This document shows positions 47,640 through 55,947 of a stretch of DNA of 64,000 nt, in pieces. How positions within the stretch are numbered: the first letter of the stretch is position 1; each line of letters begins with the position of its first letter. A model generated the notes under the pieces. The model saw nothing but the letters and a program-made list of their open reading frames with translations. It was not told the DNA's origin and ran no database searches. This DNA comes from Marinomonas transparens (lineage in GTDB: Bacteria; Pseudomonadota; Gammaproteobacteria; Pseudomonadales; Marinomonadaceae), in assembly GCF_016463975.1 (NCBI RefSeq), contig NZ_JAEMNX010000022.1, positions 1-64,000 of the forward strand, read 5' to 3'. The translations under genes and the position numbers were made by a program.

Positions 47640-48467
47640 CTACGCTTGCAGCGTATTAACCTGTTTTATGGATTCAACGAGAATCGGAACCGCCGCCGCT
47701 GTACCTAGATCCAGACGAAATACAAATTCCGACACCTTGCCAGTATTCAAAACGTCCGCCATTTCATACCCGTAAATTGTCGGGTCGAAAGTGAAGTAAC
47801 CAGTTTGAGGAACACGACCAACACGCACTTGCTGAAACTCATAAACGCCTTTGCTTGCATCAAACAAGGTTGTCCCGTCTCGCTCTAAGACCAAGCGTGA
47901 AATATCACCTTTAAAATACATTCGACGTAGATTAACTTTGTCGCTGGATGGGAAATTAGGGTAATCATTCAAGCCTGTAGAATTGGCCTGAAAGATATGC
48001 GTTTTAATATTTGGTTCCCAAATTCGTCGAGCTTGTGCAAACGTACTATAGGAAAAACCACCCAAAGACAAAGCGCCTGTACCATCAGCAATTTCGATTT
48101 CTAAGGTGATATTTTCACCTTTCAAAGTAACCAAACCGCCAAAGTTTGCGCCGTTCTGATTTTTTGCCGTTGGATTAGTAAACGGAATCACAAAAATACC
48201 CTTCTGTGTAAGCACACCATCATTGTCAAAAGTGGCTTCTTGGATATGATGCTTTTTGTATTTTTCCATCATCACCAAGTCAGCGCCTGATACCTGCACA
48301 ATCGTTTCACCGTTTAGAATCACATTGACTTGGCGAATTTGCTCCGCTGTCAAAGAGGTTTCTAAATGGATTTCTGTATAAGTAGGGCCTGCTGGCAATG
48401 CAACGGAAGCTTTAGAACCCCATGCAACACCGTTTAAGCCGTTTAATCGTTTTAGGACTTGAAGCAT
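47640..48467 (-). CDS. PM2 P2-like double-jelly-roll major capsid protein
   Basis: 275 aa, close to the 269 aa of PM2 P2. The opening LNGLNGVAWGSKASVALPAGPTY resembles the start of P2 (short Leu/Asn helix, then strand with LP.G.TY), followed by two sets of alternating beta-strands with a repeated TIEL/EI pattern as in two jelly rolls. No Cys. It sits between the packaging ATPase and small membrane proteins, the position of the capsid gene in such elements. The assignment is by pattern and context; a structure prediction would be decisive. Confidence 0.75.
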   Translation of the reverse strand: MLQVLKRLNGLNGVAWGSKASVALPAGPTYTEIHLETSLTAEQIRQVNVILNGETIVQVSGADLVMMEKYKKHHIQEATFDNDGVLTQKGIFVIPFTNPTAKNQNGANFGGLVTLKGENITLEIEIADGTGALSLGGFSYSTFAQARRIWEPNIKTHIFQANSTGLNDYPNFPSSDKVNLRRMYFKGDISRLVLERDGTTLFDASKGVYEFQQVRVGRVPQTGYFTFDPTIYGYEMADVLNTGKVSEFVFRLDLGTAAAVPILVESIKQVNTLQA

Positions 48468-48479
48468 TATTTTTTACCC

Positions 48480-48587
48480 CTATCCTATGGCGTCTTCGAC
48501 GGCGTCCACGTTATTTGAAGCCCACACAACACCAGCCGCGACTAACAGCGCGATAATGGCAATGGGAGCGTATTTTTTTACGTTCAT
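48480..48587 (-). CDS. 35-aa prophage membrane protein
   Basis: Reads MNVKKYAPIAIIALLVAAG then VVWASNNVDAVEDAIG; one span with a basic start and acidic end. First gene of the capsid operon, 12 bp before the capsid start. Size and place resemble the tiny membrane proteins of PM2-type virions. Confidence 0.6.
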   Translation of the reverse strand: MNVKKYAPIAIIALLVAAGVVWASNNVDAVEDAIG

Positions 48588-48632
48588 GTTTTTTTCCTGT
48601 TCGAGTTAATAAATGTGTTTTGAACAGGTCGA

Positions 48633-48663
48633 AAATTAGCAAATCGCTTTAGGCTTCCGTCAA
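48633..48663 (-). promoter_or_regulatory. possible late promoter of the capsid operon
   Basis: On the minus strand TTGACG and TAATTT with a 19-base spacer, just after the ATPase terminator and before the 35-aa gene. The spacing is slightly long. Confidence 0.4.
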
Positions 48664-48665
48664 GC

Positions 48666-48703
48666 AAAAAAAAAGCCCCGATACCTAAAGGTATAATGGG
48701 GCT
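48666..48703 (-). terminator. terminator after the packaging ATPase
   Basis: AGCCCC...ATACC/GGTAT...GGGGCT stem followed leftward by nine Ts. It separates the replication/packaging unit from the capsid unit. Confidence 0.88.
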
Positions 48704-48735
48704 ATTTATCCTTATTTTTTGCACAAAGTAAGTGA

Positions 48736-49428
48736 TTAAGCGGCGAGTTTTCGAAGTTTGCCTTCATCAAATTGGCCTATGTTGTGGTCGTCTGTTTTCA
48801 TCAAATAATGAAATTTTGGTAAAGCAATAATCTTGTCCACGGGTAGCCCAATCTCTCTAGCGAGATAAACGGCGTCTTGTTCTCGTTGCTGCTTGCCTAC
48901 CCATTTAATAGAACATTGGCCCATAACCGTTTTAGGCACTTCTTGCCCACGCTGGAAAATACAAATAGCGTGAATACCAAACTTCCGGCCACCAGTGAGG
49001 ATTTCACCAAAAGCCCCGCGAGCCGCGCCGCTTGTGGTCACACACTTGGCTAATTCTTCAAAAACAACCTTTAACGGCTTCTTATGGTTACCGTCTCCAG
49101 CGCCCCAAATTACCCGAGAAAACGCCTCTAGATTCTTAGCATTTGCACCATCTTTAGGGCTATAGGCAATCTTAAAGCCTCGCCCCGTCTTGGTAGCGCG
49201 AGCCGAAAACAAAGCACGGGCAAACGCCGCTAACGAGGTGTAGCGGCGTATTTCACGACCACATAGCGCTTCATAATCCAAGTAGGGGTCAAACAAGGCC
49301 ACCTGATCCGTGGCATTGATGACACCCACTTGCTTTACGCCTGTTGTTTTACCGGAACCAGAGGAACCGACAAAAAGCGCATGTTCTGCACTTAATCGGT
49401 TGTTAGGGTTTTTAGGTTGTAAGATCAT
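48736..49428 (-). CDS. DNA packaging ATPase (FtsK/HerA-like, P9 type)
   Basis: 230-aa P-loop ATPase. Walker A is GSSGSGKT at residues 21-28, a Walker B-like KVVFEE at 120-125, and a sensor Gln-Arg in CIFQRGQEV at about 159-160. Size and order match the genome-packaging ATPases of internal-membrane phages (PM2 P9, PRD1 P9), which pump DNA into a preformed capsid. No membrane span. It overlaps the upstream gene by four bases. Confidence 0.82.
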   Translation of the reverse strand: MILQPKNPNNRLSAEHALFVGSSGSGKTTGVKQVGVINATDQVALFDPYLDYEALCGREIRRYTSLAAFARALFSARATKTGRGFKIAYSPKDGANAKNLEAFSRVIWGAGDGNHKKPLKVVFEELAKCVTTSGAARGAFGEILTGGRKFGIHAICIFQRGQEVPKTVMGQCSIKWVGKQQREQDAVYLAREIGLPVDKIIALPKFHYLMKTDDHNIGQFDEGKLRKLAA

Positions 49429-49916
49429 GCGGCCACCCTGTCACCGTCTTGTTGGTCACTTTGCCGCTTAGCCTCAGCTATTGCCGCATCTTTTGCTTTT
49501 AACTCTTTGGCCGTGCTCACCCCCTCAGACACTAACGAACCAACAGCCATTGCGGCCTTAATTTCTGGCTCGTACTCTACCGCCCAAGCAGGTATCAACG
49601 CCCCATATTTAATTAAAACAGGGGCTAGGTTTTCAACTGCATAATCTTTTGTACTAGCAGTAAATTCAAAATCAGGATGAATAACCCGTCTCAATGTAAA
49701 CTCAATCATTGATAAGCCACCCAATGCCGTCATTTTTGCGGCTTGCTCGTCTTTTTCTGCTTGCTGCTCTTGCTCGGCTTCCTCGGCTTGGGTTTGTTCA
49801 GGGTCAAGGTCTTCTATTGCCTCTTCTGCTTCCAGAGACTTCAAAAAGTCCTTTTGATCATCTGGTAATTCACCGCCTGTTTGATCTTCGATCATATCTA
49901 ACTGCTCTTCGCTCAT
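49425..49916 (-). CDS. acidic prophage protein of unknown function
   Basis: 163 aa; very acidic Glu/Gln-rich coil at 1-65, then a helical domain (LGGLSMIEFTLRRVIHPDFEF) with hydrophobic helices near 88-130, and a charged end. Immediately before the ATPase with a 4-base overlap. It could be an ATPase or vertex partner; family not recognised. Confidence 0.6.
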   Translation of the reverse strand: MSEEQLDMIEDQTGGELPDDQKDFLKSLEAEEAIEDLDPEQTQAEEAEQEQQAEKDEQAAKMTALGGLSMIEFTLRRVIHPDFEFTASTKDYAVENLAPVLIKYGALIPAWAVEYEPEIKAAMAVGSLVSEGVSTAKELKAKDAAIAEAKRQSDQQDGDRVAA

Positions 49917-50113
49917 ATATCCACCTTATAAACTTTTGATTCTCTATTAAGTACAACGTCATCTTCTTGACCAACGTTCACATAGATAACTTTGTCGCTG
50001 TAAACAGCACAGCAAGAACGGTAATTACCTGAATAAAAAAGCCGCTCAGGCTCACCATATTTTTCAATCAACTTAAAAACCTTGTCTCTTGTTAACGCAA
50101 AAACCATATTCAT
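49913..50113 (-). CDS. 66-aa prophage protein
   Basis: Small soluble alpha/beta protein (RDKVFKLIEKYGEPERLFYSG near the start, then VIYVNVGQEDDVVL). No membrane span. Overlaps both neighbours by four bases, so it is part of the same translation-coupled unit. Function unknown. Confidence 0.6.
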   Translation of the reverse strand: MNMVFALTRDKVFKLIEKYGEPERLFYSGNYRSCCAVYSDKVIYVNVGQEDDVVLNRESKVYKVDI

Positions 50114-50535
50114 GCTGTTTGTCCTTTAGGTTTACGAGTGGCAAAAATAGCCGTAATAACCGCCGCCAGTAATGCCAGTACGCCAAGCAAAACAGGGGGA
50201 GCCGTAGGCATATCTTTAGGCTTATCTATAGGCTTCTTTTTAGGTATCGGGTCGGTATCCTCCGAAACGCTGGAAGCCGCATTCTGTGTTGGTATAGCGG
50301 CGTTTTCTTCGGTATCGGATACCGTGGGTTTTTCCGCTGGGGTTTCCACCTCTTCACGGGATACCTTTAGGCTTTCTGATAGGTGTTTTTGACGTGCTAA
50401 GCCGCTGCCTTGGTTAGTGCCACAAGCCGGACATTTTGTGTAAAGCGTGGAGCGTTTACCGCCTGCTTGCCACACCTCGGCCACTTCTGAACAGTGCCGT
50501 TCTGGACACTGGATAAATCCCTTACTAATCGCCAT
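50110..50535 (-). CDS. zinc-ribbon, tail-anchored prophage protein
   Basis: 141 aa. The N-terminus carries a treble/zinc-ribbon-like set of Cys (CPERHC and CPACG, residues about 10-37); a long Pro/Glu/Thr-rich disordered linker follows, then a C-terminal membrane span (VLLGVLALLAAVITAIFA) and RKPKG end. A metal-binding head tethered to membrane is unusual; it could be a virion membrane protein or a membrane-bound regulator. It overlaps the next gene by 11 bases. Confidence 0.62.
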   Translation of the reverse strand: MAISKGFIQCPERHCSEVAEVWQAGGKRSTLYTKCPACGTNQGSGLARQKHLSESLKVSREEVETPAEKPTVSDTEENAAIPTQNAASSVSEDTDPIPKKKPIDKPKDMPTAPPVLLGVLALLAAVITAIFATRKPKGQTA

Positions 50536-50746
50536 GGTGTAAAGCCCTCTCTGCTAGTTCAGTAATGACTTGATCATTCAAAAACGCCACGCTCTGAAAT
50601 TGCGCCGCGACCCCTTCAAGGGAACTAAAACCGCCTGTCATTAAAGACATTGGGCTTAAGCCTTTAAGCCCATCCATCGATTTCATCAGCGCCGCTTGTG
50701 CGGTTTCTCGTTTTTGCATAATTTCCTGTAGTTCTGTGTTTTCCAT
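50525..50746 (-). CDS. 73-aa helical prophage protein
   Basis: Mostly helical, with a Met/Gly/Ser-rich centre (DGLKGLSPMSLMTGGFSS) and an acidic/His end. No membrane span or known motif. Lies 12 bp after the replication gene, with AAGGACTT before its start. Confidence 0.55.
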   Translation of the reverse strand: MENTELQEIMQKRETAQAALMKSMDGLKGLSPMSLMTGGFSSLEGVAAQFQSVAFLNDQVITELAERALHHGD

Positions 50747-50758
50747 TTTTTAAGTCCT

Positions 50759-52360
50759 TTAAGGTTGATAGTTGGGTTGATACGGGGGGCTAGAACTGCC
50801 CCGTGTACAGTTATTGACACAAGTCCAAGGAACGGCTGCGCCGTTCTCTAGAGCCAAAGAGCCAGTGCCGACCCGTTGAACAGTCCACTCGTATAGGCGA
50901 GTCACAACGACATCAGCGGCACGACATACGCCTTTAATGGACGCGACCATTTCCCCAAACTGGTTTGGCTCAGGTTCCGAGTAATGAGGTTTTAAGGTTT
51001 GGTTACGACCAGCGAATACGCCGCCCATTAAGGTGACGAATTTAGACCAGTCCGCACGATTGGCGGCATGGTAAATATCAGGGAAGGCTTTAGGGGCCGC
51101 ATTCACCCCAAGACGGCGCAATTCACGCCAGACTGTGACCGACGCACCGCCGAAAAATTGAAACTGCCTAATCCGGTTTAGACGTGCCCACGCTGTAATG
51201 CGTTGCGCGGCATCTTTACCACTGCGCCCCGTTTCAAAATCGGTGTCTATGTCTTCACCATCAATATTCTTAGCCACGTACTTAGCCGCATAACCCGCTG
51301 CCGTTCCCTTGCTTGGGTCGATCTTCACCACAGTAAAGCGGTGTTCTGCCGCGCCTCTTTCTTTGCCGTCTTCTTCCATGGCATAAGCACGAAACGCACT
51401 TAAGAAATGCGCGGCGTTTTCGGGTTTAACAAAGGTAATTAGGTGCCAGTGTGGGCACCCGTCATGGTGGGGCTCGACAGTACGTAAGCCATAAAAAGGA
51501 ATGCCGTGATTCTTGCAATACGCCCTAAAGCGTTTCCATACCCCATTAAGGTAAGCATGGGCATCACGCACCGTAGGACAATCAGCCTTTAGGTATTTGC
51601 GGTTGCGTCTGCCGTTGCTGATCGGGTGATACTTAGACGGGCAAGTAATCGTAATAAAATACGATTCATGCCCAAGGTAAGCGGCCATTTCTTCGAAACC
51701 ACGAATACGGACCATCAATTCCGCTTTACGGTTCTTAGGGTTTGAAATGCCTTTTTCTGAAAGTTGCGCCAAGGTGTAAGACTGTCCTAAATCGTTCACC
51801 GCCTCCCAACCTTCGAGAAAAGCACGATTGTTTTGCAATTGCTGACGAAACTTATTTAACGCCCAACTAGAGGCATAAGGCGAAGCGTGGCGGTGTACTT
51901 GGCCGCACTCTCTTAGAATTTGCTCGACAATAATCCATTGGCGTTTTGCTTGGCGTTTCCACCACTCAGGCGTCACCATACGCAGCATTAACGCGTTTAC
52001 CTTGTCGCTGTCTTCCCAATCATCAAACAGCGCCCCCGCCATGGTCGCTTGCTCTTTCAGGAAGGCACGAACCGCCCCTGCCCCCTGCTTAGTCGAATAT
52101 TGCGCAATGCCTATTTCCACATCACGGCTTACACGCTCGGCCCATTTTGCCAAGTCTTCCCCGCTTAAATCGGTGATGTACTGGTCACAATAGGTAAGGC
52201 GAGCATTCACACGACCTAACCAACGATTAGCCAGGACATAACCCGCCTTTTTATCCAGACGGGTTAACTCGTTTTCAATCACGGTTTTTAAAATAGAAAT
52301 GCTTTTCAGAATGCCGGCACGCCACTTTATGCACTCAGCCGTTGGAGTCGTTAAAATCAT
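50759..52360 (-). CDS. rolling-circle replication initiator (HUH endonuclease)
   Basis: 533 aa from an ATG that overlaps the previous stop (TAATG). Resembles the phage P2 gpA/replication endonuclease family. Motif 1 SYFITITCPSKYHP near 233-246; motif 2 HUH as PHWH at 303-306; motif 3 with two tyrosines as YxxxY (Y357 and Y361 in GYAAKYVAKN). It nicks the origin and starts rolling-circle replication of a circular genome, as PM2 P12 does. The origin itself was not identified. Confidence 0.85.
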   Translation of the reverse strand: MILTTPTAECIKWRAGILKSISILKTVIENELTRLDKKAGYVLANRWLGRVNARLTYCDQYITDLSGEDLAKWAERVSRDVEIGIAQYSTKQGAGAVRAFLKEQATMAGALFDDWEDSDKVNALMLRMVTPEWWKRQAKRQWIIVEQILRECGQVHRHASPYASSWALNKFRQQLQNNRAFLEGWEAVNDLGQSYTLAQLSEKGISNPKNRKAELMVRIRGFEEMAAYLGHESYFITITCPSKYHPISNGRRNRKYLKADCPTVRDAHAYLNGVWKRFRAYCKNHGIPFYGLRTVEPHHDGCPHWHLITFVKPENAAHFLSAFRAYAMEEDGKERGAAEHRFTVVKIDPSKGTAAGYAAKYVAKNIDGEDIDTDFETGRSGKDAAQRITAWARLNRIRQFQFFGGASVTVWRELRRLGVNAAPKAFPDIYHAANRADWSKFVTLMGGVFAGRNQTLKPHYSEPEPNQFGEMVASIKGVCRAADVVVTRLYEWTVQRVGTGSLALENGAAVPWTCVNNCTRGSSSPPYQPNYQP

Positions 52361-52671
52361 TACTCCCAGTCCCCACAAAAAAATGGCTTAACCATCCACG
52401 CTCTAATAATCTTAATAGAACGCTCATCCATAACTTGCATGGCTTTAATAAAATCAAACTCAAACATATCCGAGTTTCCAAACCACACAGCCGCATAGAA
52501 ACTTAGTAGGGCTGATTCGCCTTCTGTATCCTCAGAAGAAAGCAAACGATTTATAGCCCCACCTAGCGTTCTTTGCTTACAAACACCCTCTTTAATGTCC
52601 CAATATTTCTCAAACTCAGGGCATAAAGAGAGCATCTTAAAAAATCGACTTTCGCTTTCAGGGTTAAACAT
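52360..52671 (-). CDS. prophage early protein, 103 aa
   Basis: Start taken at MFNPESESRFFKML, which overlaps the preceding stop by eight bases (ATGTTTAA). Alpha-helical soluble protein with Cys residues (LCPEF, VCKQ, FFCGDWE). Located right before the replication gene; possibly a replication helper. Not recognised. Confidence 0.55.
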   Translation of the reverse strand: MFNPESESRFFKMLSLCPEFEKYWDIKEGVCKQRTLGGAINRLLSSEDTEGESALLSFYAAVWFGNSDMFEFDFIKAMQVMDERSIKIIRAWMVKPFFCGDWE

Positions 52672-52870
52672 TCGGCATACCCTCATTGAACAGAGTAATT
52701 TCGTATTGGTTGAACGTGGTTTCAGTCGCAGTAGTGGTTCTGGCCTGAACAACTTCATGCGAAGGATTCATAGCGTGATAGGAACAGGCAAGCCGTTCCT
52801 CTAGTGGCTTAGGTGGGTATTGCATCATCCAGCCTAAAAGCTGTTTTCGTTGCTCCTCTAAAGCTGCCAT
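52664..52870 (-). CDS. prophage early protein, 68 aa
   Basis: Basic helical start (EEQRKQLLGWMMQYPPKPLEERLACSYH) and Thr-rich end. The overlap of eight to thirteen bases with both neighbours supports it as a real gene of the early unit. Function unknown. Confidence 0.5.
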   Translation of the reverse strand: MAALEEQRKQLLGWMMQYPPKPLEERLACSYHAMNPSHEVVQARTTTATETTFNQYEITLFNEGMPNV

Positions 52871-53091
52871 TCTTTACTCTCCTTTAACTTCGCTTCAGCA
52901 TCAGCATTGGCCTTGAGTAAAAATTCATTTTGTATAAGCTGACTTCGCAAGCTTTCACGCTGTGCCATTAGCCAACCTTCACGCCAAAAGATAACTAGGA
53001 AGTCTTTGTAAGGGTCAGGACAACCATAGAAAGAAACACCCTCGTGATAATCATTAGATCCGTTCTTTTTTATGTATTCAGGTGTAAGCAT
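52858..53091 (-). CDS. prophage early protein, 77 aa
   Basis: Contains an aromatic core EGVSFYGCPDPYKDFLVIFWREGW near 17-40 and a coiled C-end (NADAEAKLKESKEW). Such small GW-rich early proteins with a Phe/Trp 'GWxxA' block occur in many phages (similar in style to ribosome-modulation-factor-like proteins), but I cannot name it. GGGGGACT precedes the start. Confidence 0.5.
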   Translation of the reverse strand: MLTPEYIKKNGSNDYHEGVSFYGCPDPYKDFLVIFWREGWLMAQRESLRSQLIQNEFLLKANADAEAKLKESKEWQL

Positions 53092-53100
53092 GAGTCCCCC

Positions 53101-53385
53101 CTACCTATTCCATGGTTTTGATTCAACTAAACGGCGTGTTTCTTCGATCACGTTGACGAACAAATCACCTTTAGGGGAAAACTTGTGGCGCGCCATTTGT
53201 CGGTTATAAAGGGCGAGTTTGACCACGTCTTCATCCATGCCCGTGCGCTCTGCCCATTCCTCCCTTGTGCAATACGGGGCAGACACTTCCACCACGACAC
53301 CATCAGGAAAATGAACTTTCATTAATTGAATAGGCTTTCTTTCTTTGATTTTTTGCTCTTTTTTATCTGGTTTTGTTGCCGCCAT
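53101..53385 (-). CDS. Cro-like/early regulator
   Basis: 94 aa from MAATKPDKKEQ (GGAG nine bases upstream; longer upstream starts are less likely). Basic N-terminus, then VHFPDGVVVEVSAPYCTREEW and a helix pair AERTGMDEDVVKLALYNRQMARHKF that could form a DNA-binding HTH. It is the first gene of the leftward early unit, divergent from the S24 repressor, the place of cro in lambdoid phages. Confidence 0.6.
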   Translation of the reverse strand: MAATKPDKKEQKIKERKPIQLMKVHFPDGVVVEVSAPYCTREEWAERTGMDEDVVKLALYNRQMARHKFSPKGDLFVNVIEETRRLVESKPWNR

Positions 53386-53415
53386 GTTCCTATACTCCAT
53401 AGTTTTATGTTTTTG

Positions 53416-53511
53416 TTCTGAATAATTCAGAATATTCAACATTTGAATACCTACAAGTGAAAAGTATATTTTGTGTCTTCTTTTGTCAACACAATATTTA
53501 TTCATTTGTAG
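53416..53511. promoter_or_regulatory. operator region of the prophage genetic switch
   Basis: Between the divergent regulators: a palindrome TTCTGAAT-a-ATTCAGAA at 53416-53432, and a second inverted pair CTACAAGTGAA (53451-53461) with TTCATTTGTAG (53501-53511; 10 of 11 matching). The latter half-site overlaps a -10-like TTGTAG of a candidate repressor promoter (TTGTCA at 53483, 17-base spacer). Confidence 0.5.
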
Positions 53512-53534
53512 ACTTTTATTTAAAGGGTATAAAT

Positions 53535-54200
53535 ATGGAACTCAATGCAATAGAAATCGTAGATAGACTCATTACTGCCTTTAGCGCAAAAAATGCAGCA
53601 GATTTAGCAAAAAAAATAGACTCAACGTCAGCAATAATTTCAGCATGGAAAAAACGAAACACCATCCCCTACAAAGAGGTTTACGAGACATCAAGAACAA
53701 CAGGCTATTCAATGGATTGGATATTGACAGGACAAGGCATGAAGCAAACAGACAAGATTCAAGTCATCCCAGAGGACAACGATTACTGCCATATTTCCCA
53801 ATACAGCATCGAAGCCAGCGCAGGACAAGGCGCACTTGTGGAAGCGGAAAACATAGACCAGCATTTGGCCTTTAAAGAATCATGGTTAAGAAAATCAGGC
53901 ATCAACCCCGCGAACCTAATCGCCATTTATGCCCGTGGGGATTCCATGGAACCCACCATTTTTTCGGGTGACTCGTTAGTGATCGACAAGACCAAAGACA
54001 CAGTCACCAGTGACGGCGGCGTGTATGTCATCAACTACGATGGGGAGTTATTCGTTAAGCGAGTGCAAAAACAGCTAGACGGCTTGGTTGCCATCACCTC
54101 GGACAACAAGAACTACCAACCCATGACCATACCTATTGAAGGCTTAACCAAACTTAAAATAATTGGTCGTGTTGTATGGTCAGGCCATCCAATGATTTAG
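53535..54200 (+). CDS. CI-type S24 repressor
   Basis: 221 aa from MELNAIEIVDRL. N-terminal HTH of the phage CI repressor type (about 10-62, NAADLAKKIDSTSAIISAWKKR), then a LexA/S24 peptidase fold with self-cleavage site Ala-Gly at about 96-97 (EASAGQG), catalytic Ser137 in GDSMEPT and catalytic Lys175 in LFVKRV. It keeps the prophage silent and is expected to autocleave in response to RecA after DNA damage. Confidence 0.9.
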   Translation: MELNAIEIVDRLITAFSAKNAADLAKKIDSTSAIISAWKKRNTIPYKEVYETSRTTGYSMDWILTGQGMKQTDKIQVIPEDNDYCHISQYSIEASAGQGALVEAENIDQHLAFKESWLRKSGINPANLIAIYARGDSMEPTIFSGDSLVIDKTKDTVTSDGGVYVINYDGELFVKRVQKQLDGLVAITSDNKNYQPMTIPIEGLTKLKIIGRVVWSGHPMI

Positions 54201-54217
54201 GAAAGGAGCATAAGGGA

Positions 54218-54934
54218 ATGACAGATAAAACAAAAAAAGACGGCCTTGGTTGGGCTATGTGGTGTGGTATCACGGCTTCAGGACTGTACGCTGTTGGCGC
54301 TATTTCCATCTTAATTATGAATGTATTTTACAACCCACCTTCACCTTCACCTTCAATGAGATTAAACGAAATAGGAGACTATCTGGCTGGAGCCTTTAGT
54401 CCATTAGCTTTTTTATGGCTGGTAATTGGTTATTTGATGCAAAACTCTGAGTTAAAGCTAAATCGAATCAGTATAGAAAGACAAGCCAATGAGCTGGAAT
54501 CAACAACAAAAATACAATTAAAAAGGGAAAGAAAATTTTTTGATTCTAATCAGCCCATAATAGAAATAAAGCTTTTTAAAGTATCAATAGATGAAAGTAA
54601 TATTTCAATATTTTTTTCAAACCTAGGTAGCCGAGCCACTAACGCAACTTTTTCAAGTCAATTTATGAACGACAATATATTAGAAAAAATTGATATTGAC
54701 AAAGGGTCAAACAGCCTAGACCTATTTTATTATGATTTTAGAAATAGAATTGAGGCTCTAAATTTATTAGAAAATGATAAAAAAGAACTAGATAAGATAA
54801 CCATTGATTATGTAGATAGCAGTAACTTACAACAACGCTCACAGCTAACAATATATATTATTAAGCTCCCTACTCTTGAATATAAATTCGAGATAAAAAT
54901 ACAACAATATTTTGATGGAGAATTATTAGATTAA
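54218..54934 (+). CDS. unknown two-span membrane protein (lysogeny module)
   Basis: 238 aa from MTDKTKKDG, ten bases after AAAGGAG. TM1 about 10-37, TM2 about 53-74, then a charged coiled coil about 75-105 (SIERQANELESTTKIQLKRERK) and a beta-rich soluble domain with low-GC codons. It is rightward between repressor and integrase, so it is likely expressed in the lysogen. Proteins at this spot in temperate phages often protect against superinfection; no family was recognised. Confidence 0.7.
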   Translation: MTDKTKKDGLGWAMWCGITASGLYAVGAISILIMNVFYNPPSPSPSMRLNEIGDYLAGAFSPLAFLWLVIGYLMQNSELKLNRISIERQANELESTTKIQLKRERKFFDSNQPIIEIKLFKVSIDESNISIFFSNLGSRATNATFSSQFMNDNILEKIDIDKGSNSLDLFYYDFRNRIEALNLLENDKKELDKITIDYVDSSNLQQRSQLTIYIIKLPTLEYKFEIKIQQYFDGELLD

Positions 54935-55938
54935 TGACCATTAAAAAAGTATCTACAGGTTACGAAGTTCGTTTTCGCGTCAATGGTCGCGGTAGTCGTG
55001 AGCACAAGCGAATTTTTCCAACGAAGGCCGAGTGTGAGCGGTTCCAGCGTTACACCATTGCCCAGTTTGAAACCCAAGCCGACGAAAAACCTTGGTTAGA
55101 AAAGCCCAAGGATATGCGCCGCCTGTCCGAATTGGTGGAGCTTTGGGACGACACACACGGCCACTTCTTACGGGATGGCAAACGCCGTAAAAGTAAACTC
55201 TTGATGATTGCAGATCAACTCGGTAATCCTGCTGGATCAAGCCTTACCCAATTGGAGTATACCCGCTGGCGAACCCAACGATCCAGAGAAGGCAAAAGCC
55301 CCAAGACGTTAAATAATGACCTTGGTTATCTGTCATCCATGTTTAATACGCTGGTCAAAGCCAAGGAGATCCACTACCCCAATCCACTGGCCGACATAGA
55401 CAACATACGAGTACCAGAAAGGGAACTGTCCTACCTCACGCCAGACCAGATAACCGAACTACTGGACGAAACCAAACGAGGCGACAACAAACACGTCTAC
55501 CTGATAACGAAAATATCACTCTCCACGGGCGCACGTTGGGGCGAGGCCGAAGGGCTGACAGTACAAAGGGTAAGGAACAACCAAGTCAGTTTTACCGACA
55601 CCAAAAGCGGCAAAAATAGAAGCGTACCGATAACGCCGGAACTGTTCGACGAAATCCACGAACACGCGAAATTAACCAAGGGGAATAACATCTTTACCGG
55701 GTCAATCACCAGCTTTCGACGCGCCCTAAAAAGAACGACAATTGAACTACCAAAAGGCCAAGCCGCCCACGTACTACGGCACACCTTCGCCAGTCATTTC
55801 ATGATGAACGGCGGTAATATATTGACCTTACAAAAGGTACTCGGCCATAGTGACATAAAAATGACCATGCGATACTCGCACCTATCGCCCGACTTCCTAG
55901 AAGAAGCCACACGACTAAACCCACTTTCAAAAATTTAA
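54934..55938 (+). CDS. int: tyrosine integrase
   Basis: 334 aa P2-like site-specific recombinase. N-terminal arm-binding domain (about 1-60, VSTGYEVRFRVNGRG), core-binding helical domain about 62-160, catalytic domain with Arg201 (STGARWGEAEGL), His279-x-x-Arg282 (HVLRHTF), His305 (LGHSD) and Tyr314 (TMRYSHLSP). It inserts the element at the ssrA 3' end. Start overlaps the previous stop by one base. Confidence 0.95.
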   Translation: MTIKKVSTGYEVRFRVNGRGSREHKRIFPTKAECERFQRYTIAQFETQADEKPWLEKPKDMRRLSELVELWDDTHGHFLRDGKRRKSKLLMIADQLGNPAGSSLTQLEYTRWRTQRSREGKSPKTLNNDLGYLSSMFNTLVKAKEIHYPNPLADIDNIRVPERELSYLTPDQITELLDETKRGDNKHVYLITKISLSTGARWGEAEGLTVQRVRNNQVSFTDTKSGKNRSVPITPELFDEIHEHAKLTKGNNIFTGSITSFRRALKRTTIELPKGQAAHVLRHTFASHFMMNGGNILTLQKVLGHSDIKMTMRYSHLSPDFLEEATRLNPLSKI

Positions 55939-55947
55939 GGAAAAGCA

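Noticed and set aside
55497..55784. Antisense frame in the integrase gene
   Set aside because: Shadow frame, no supporting signals.
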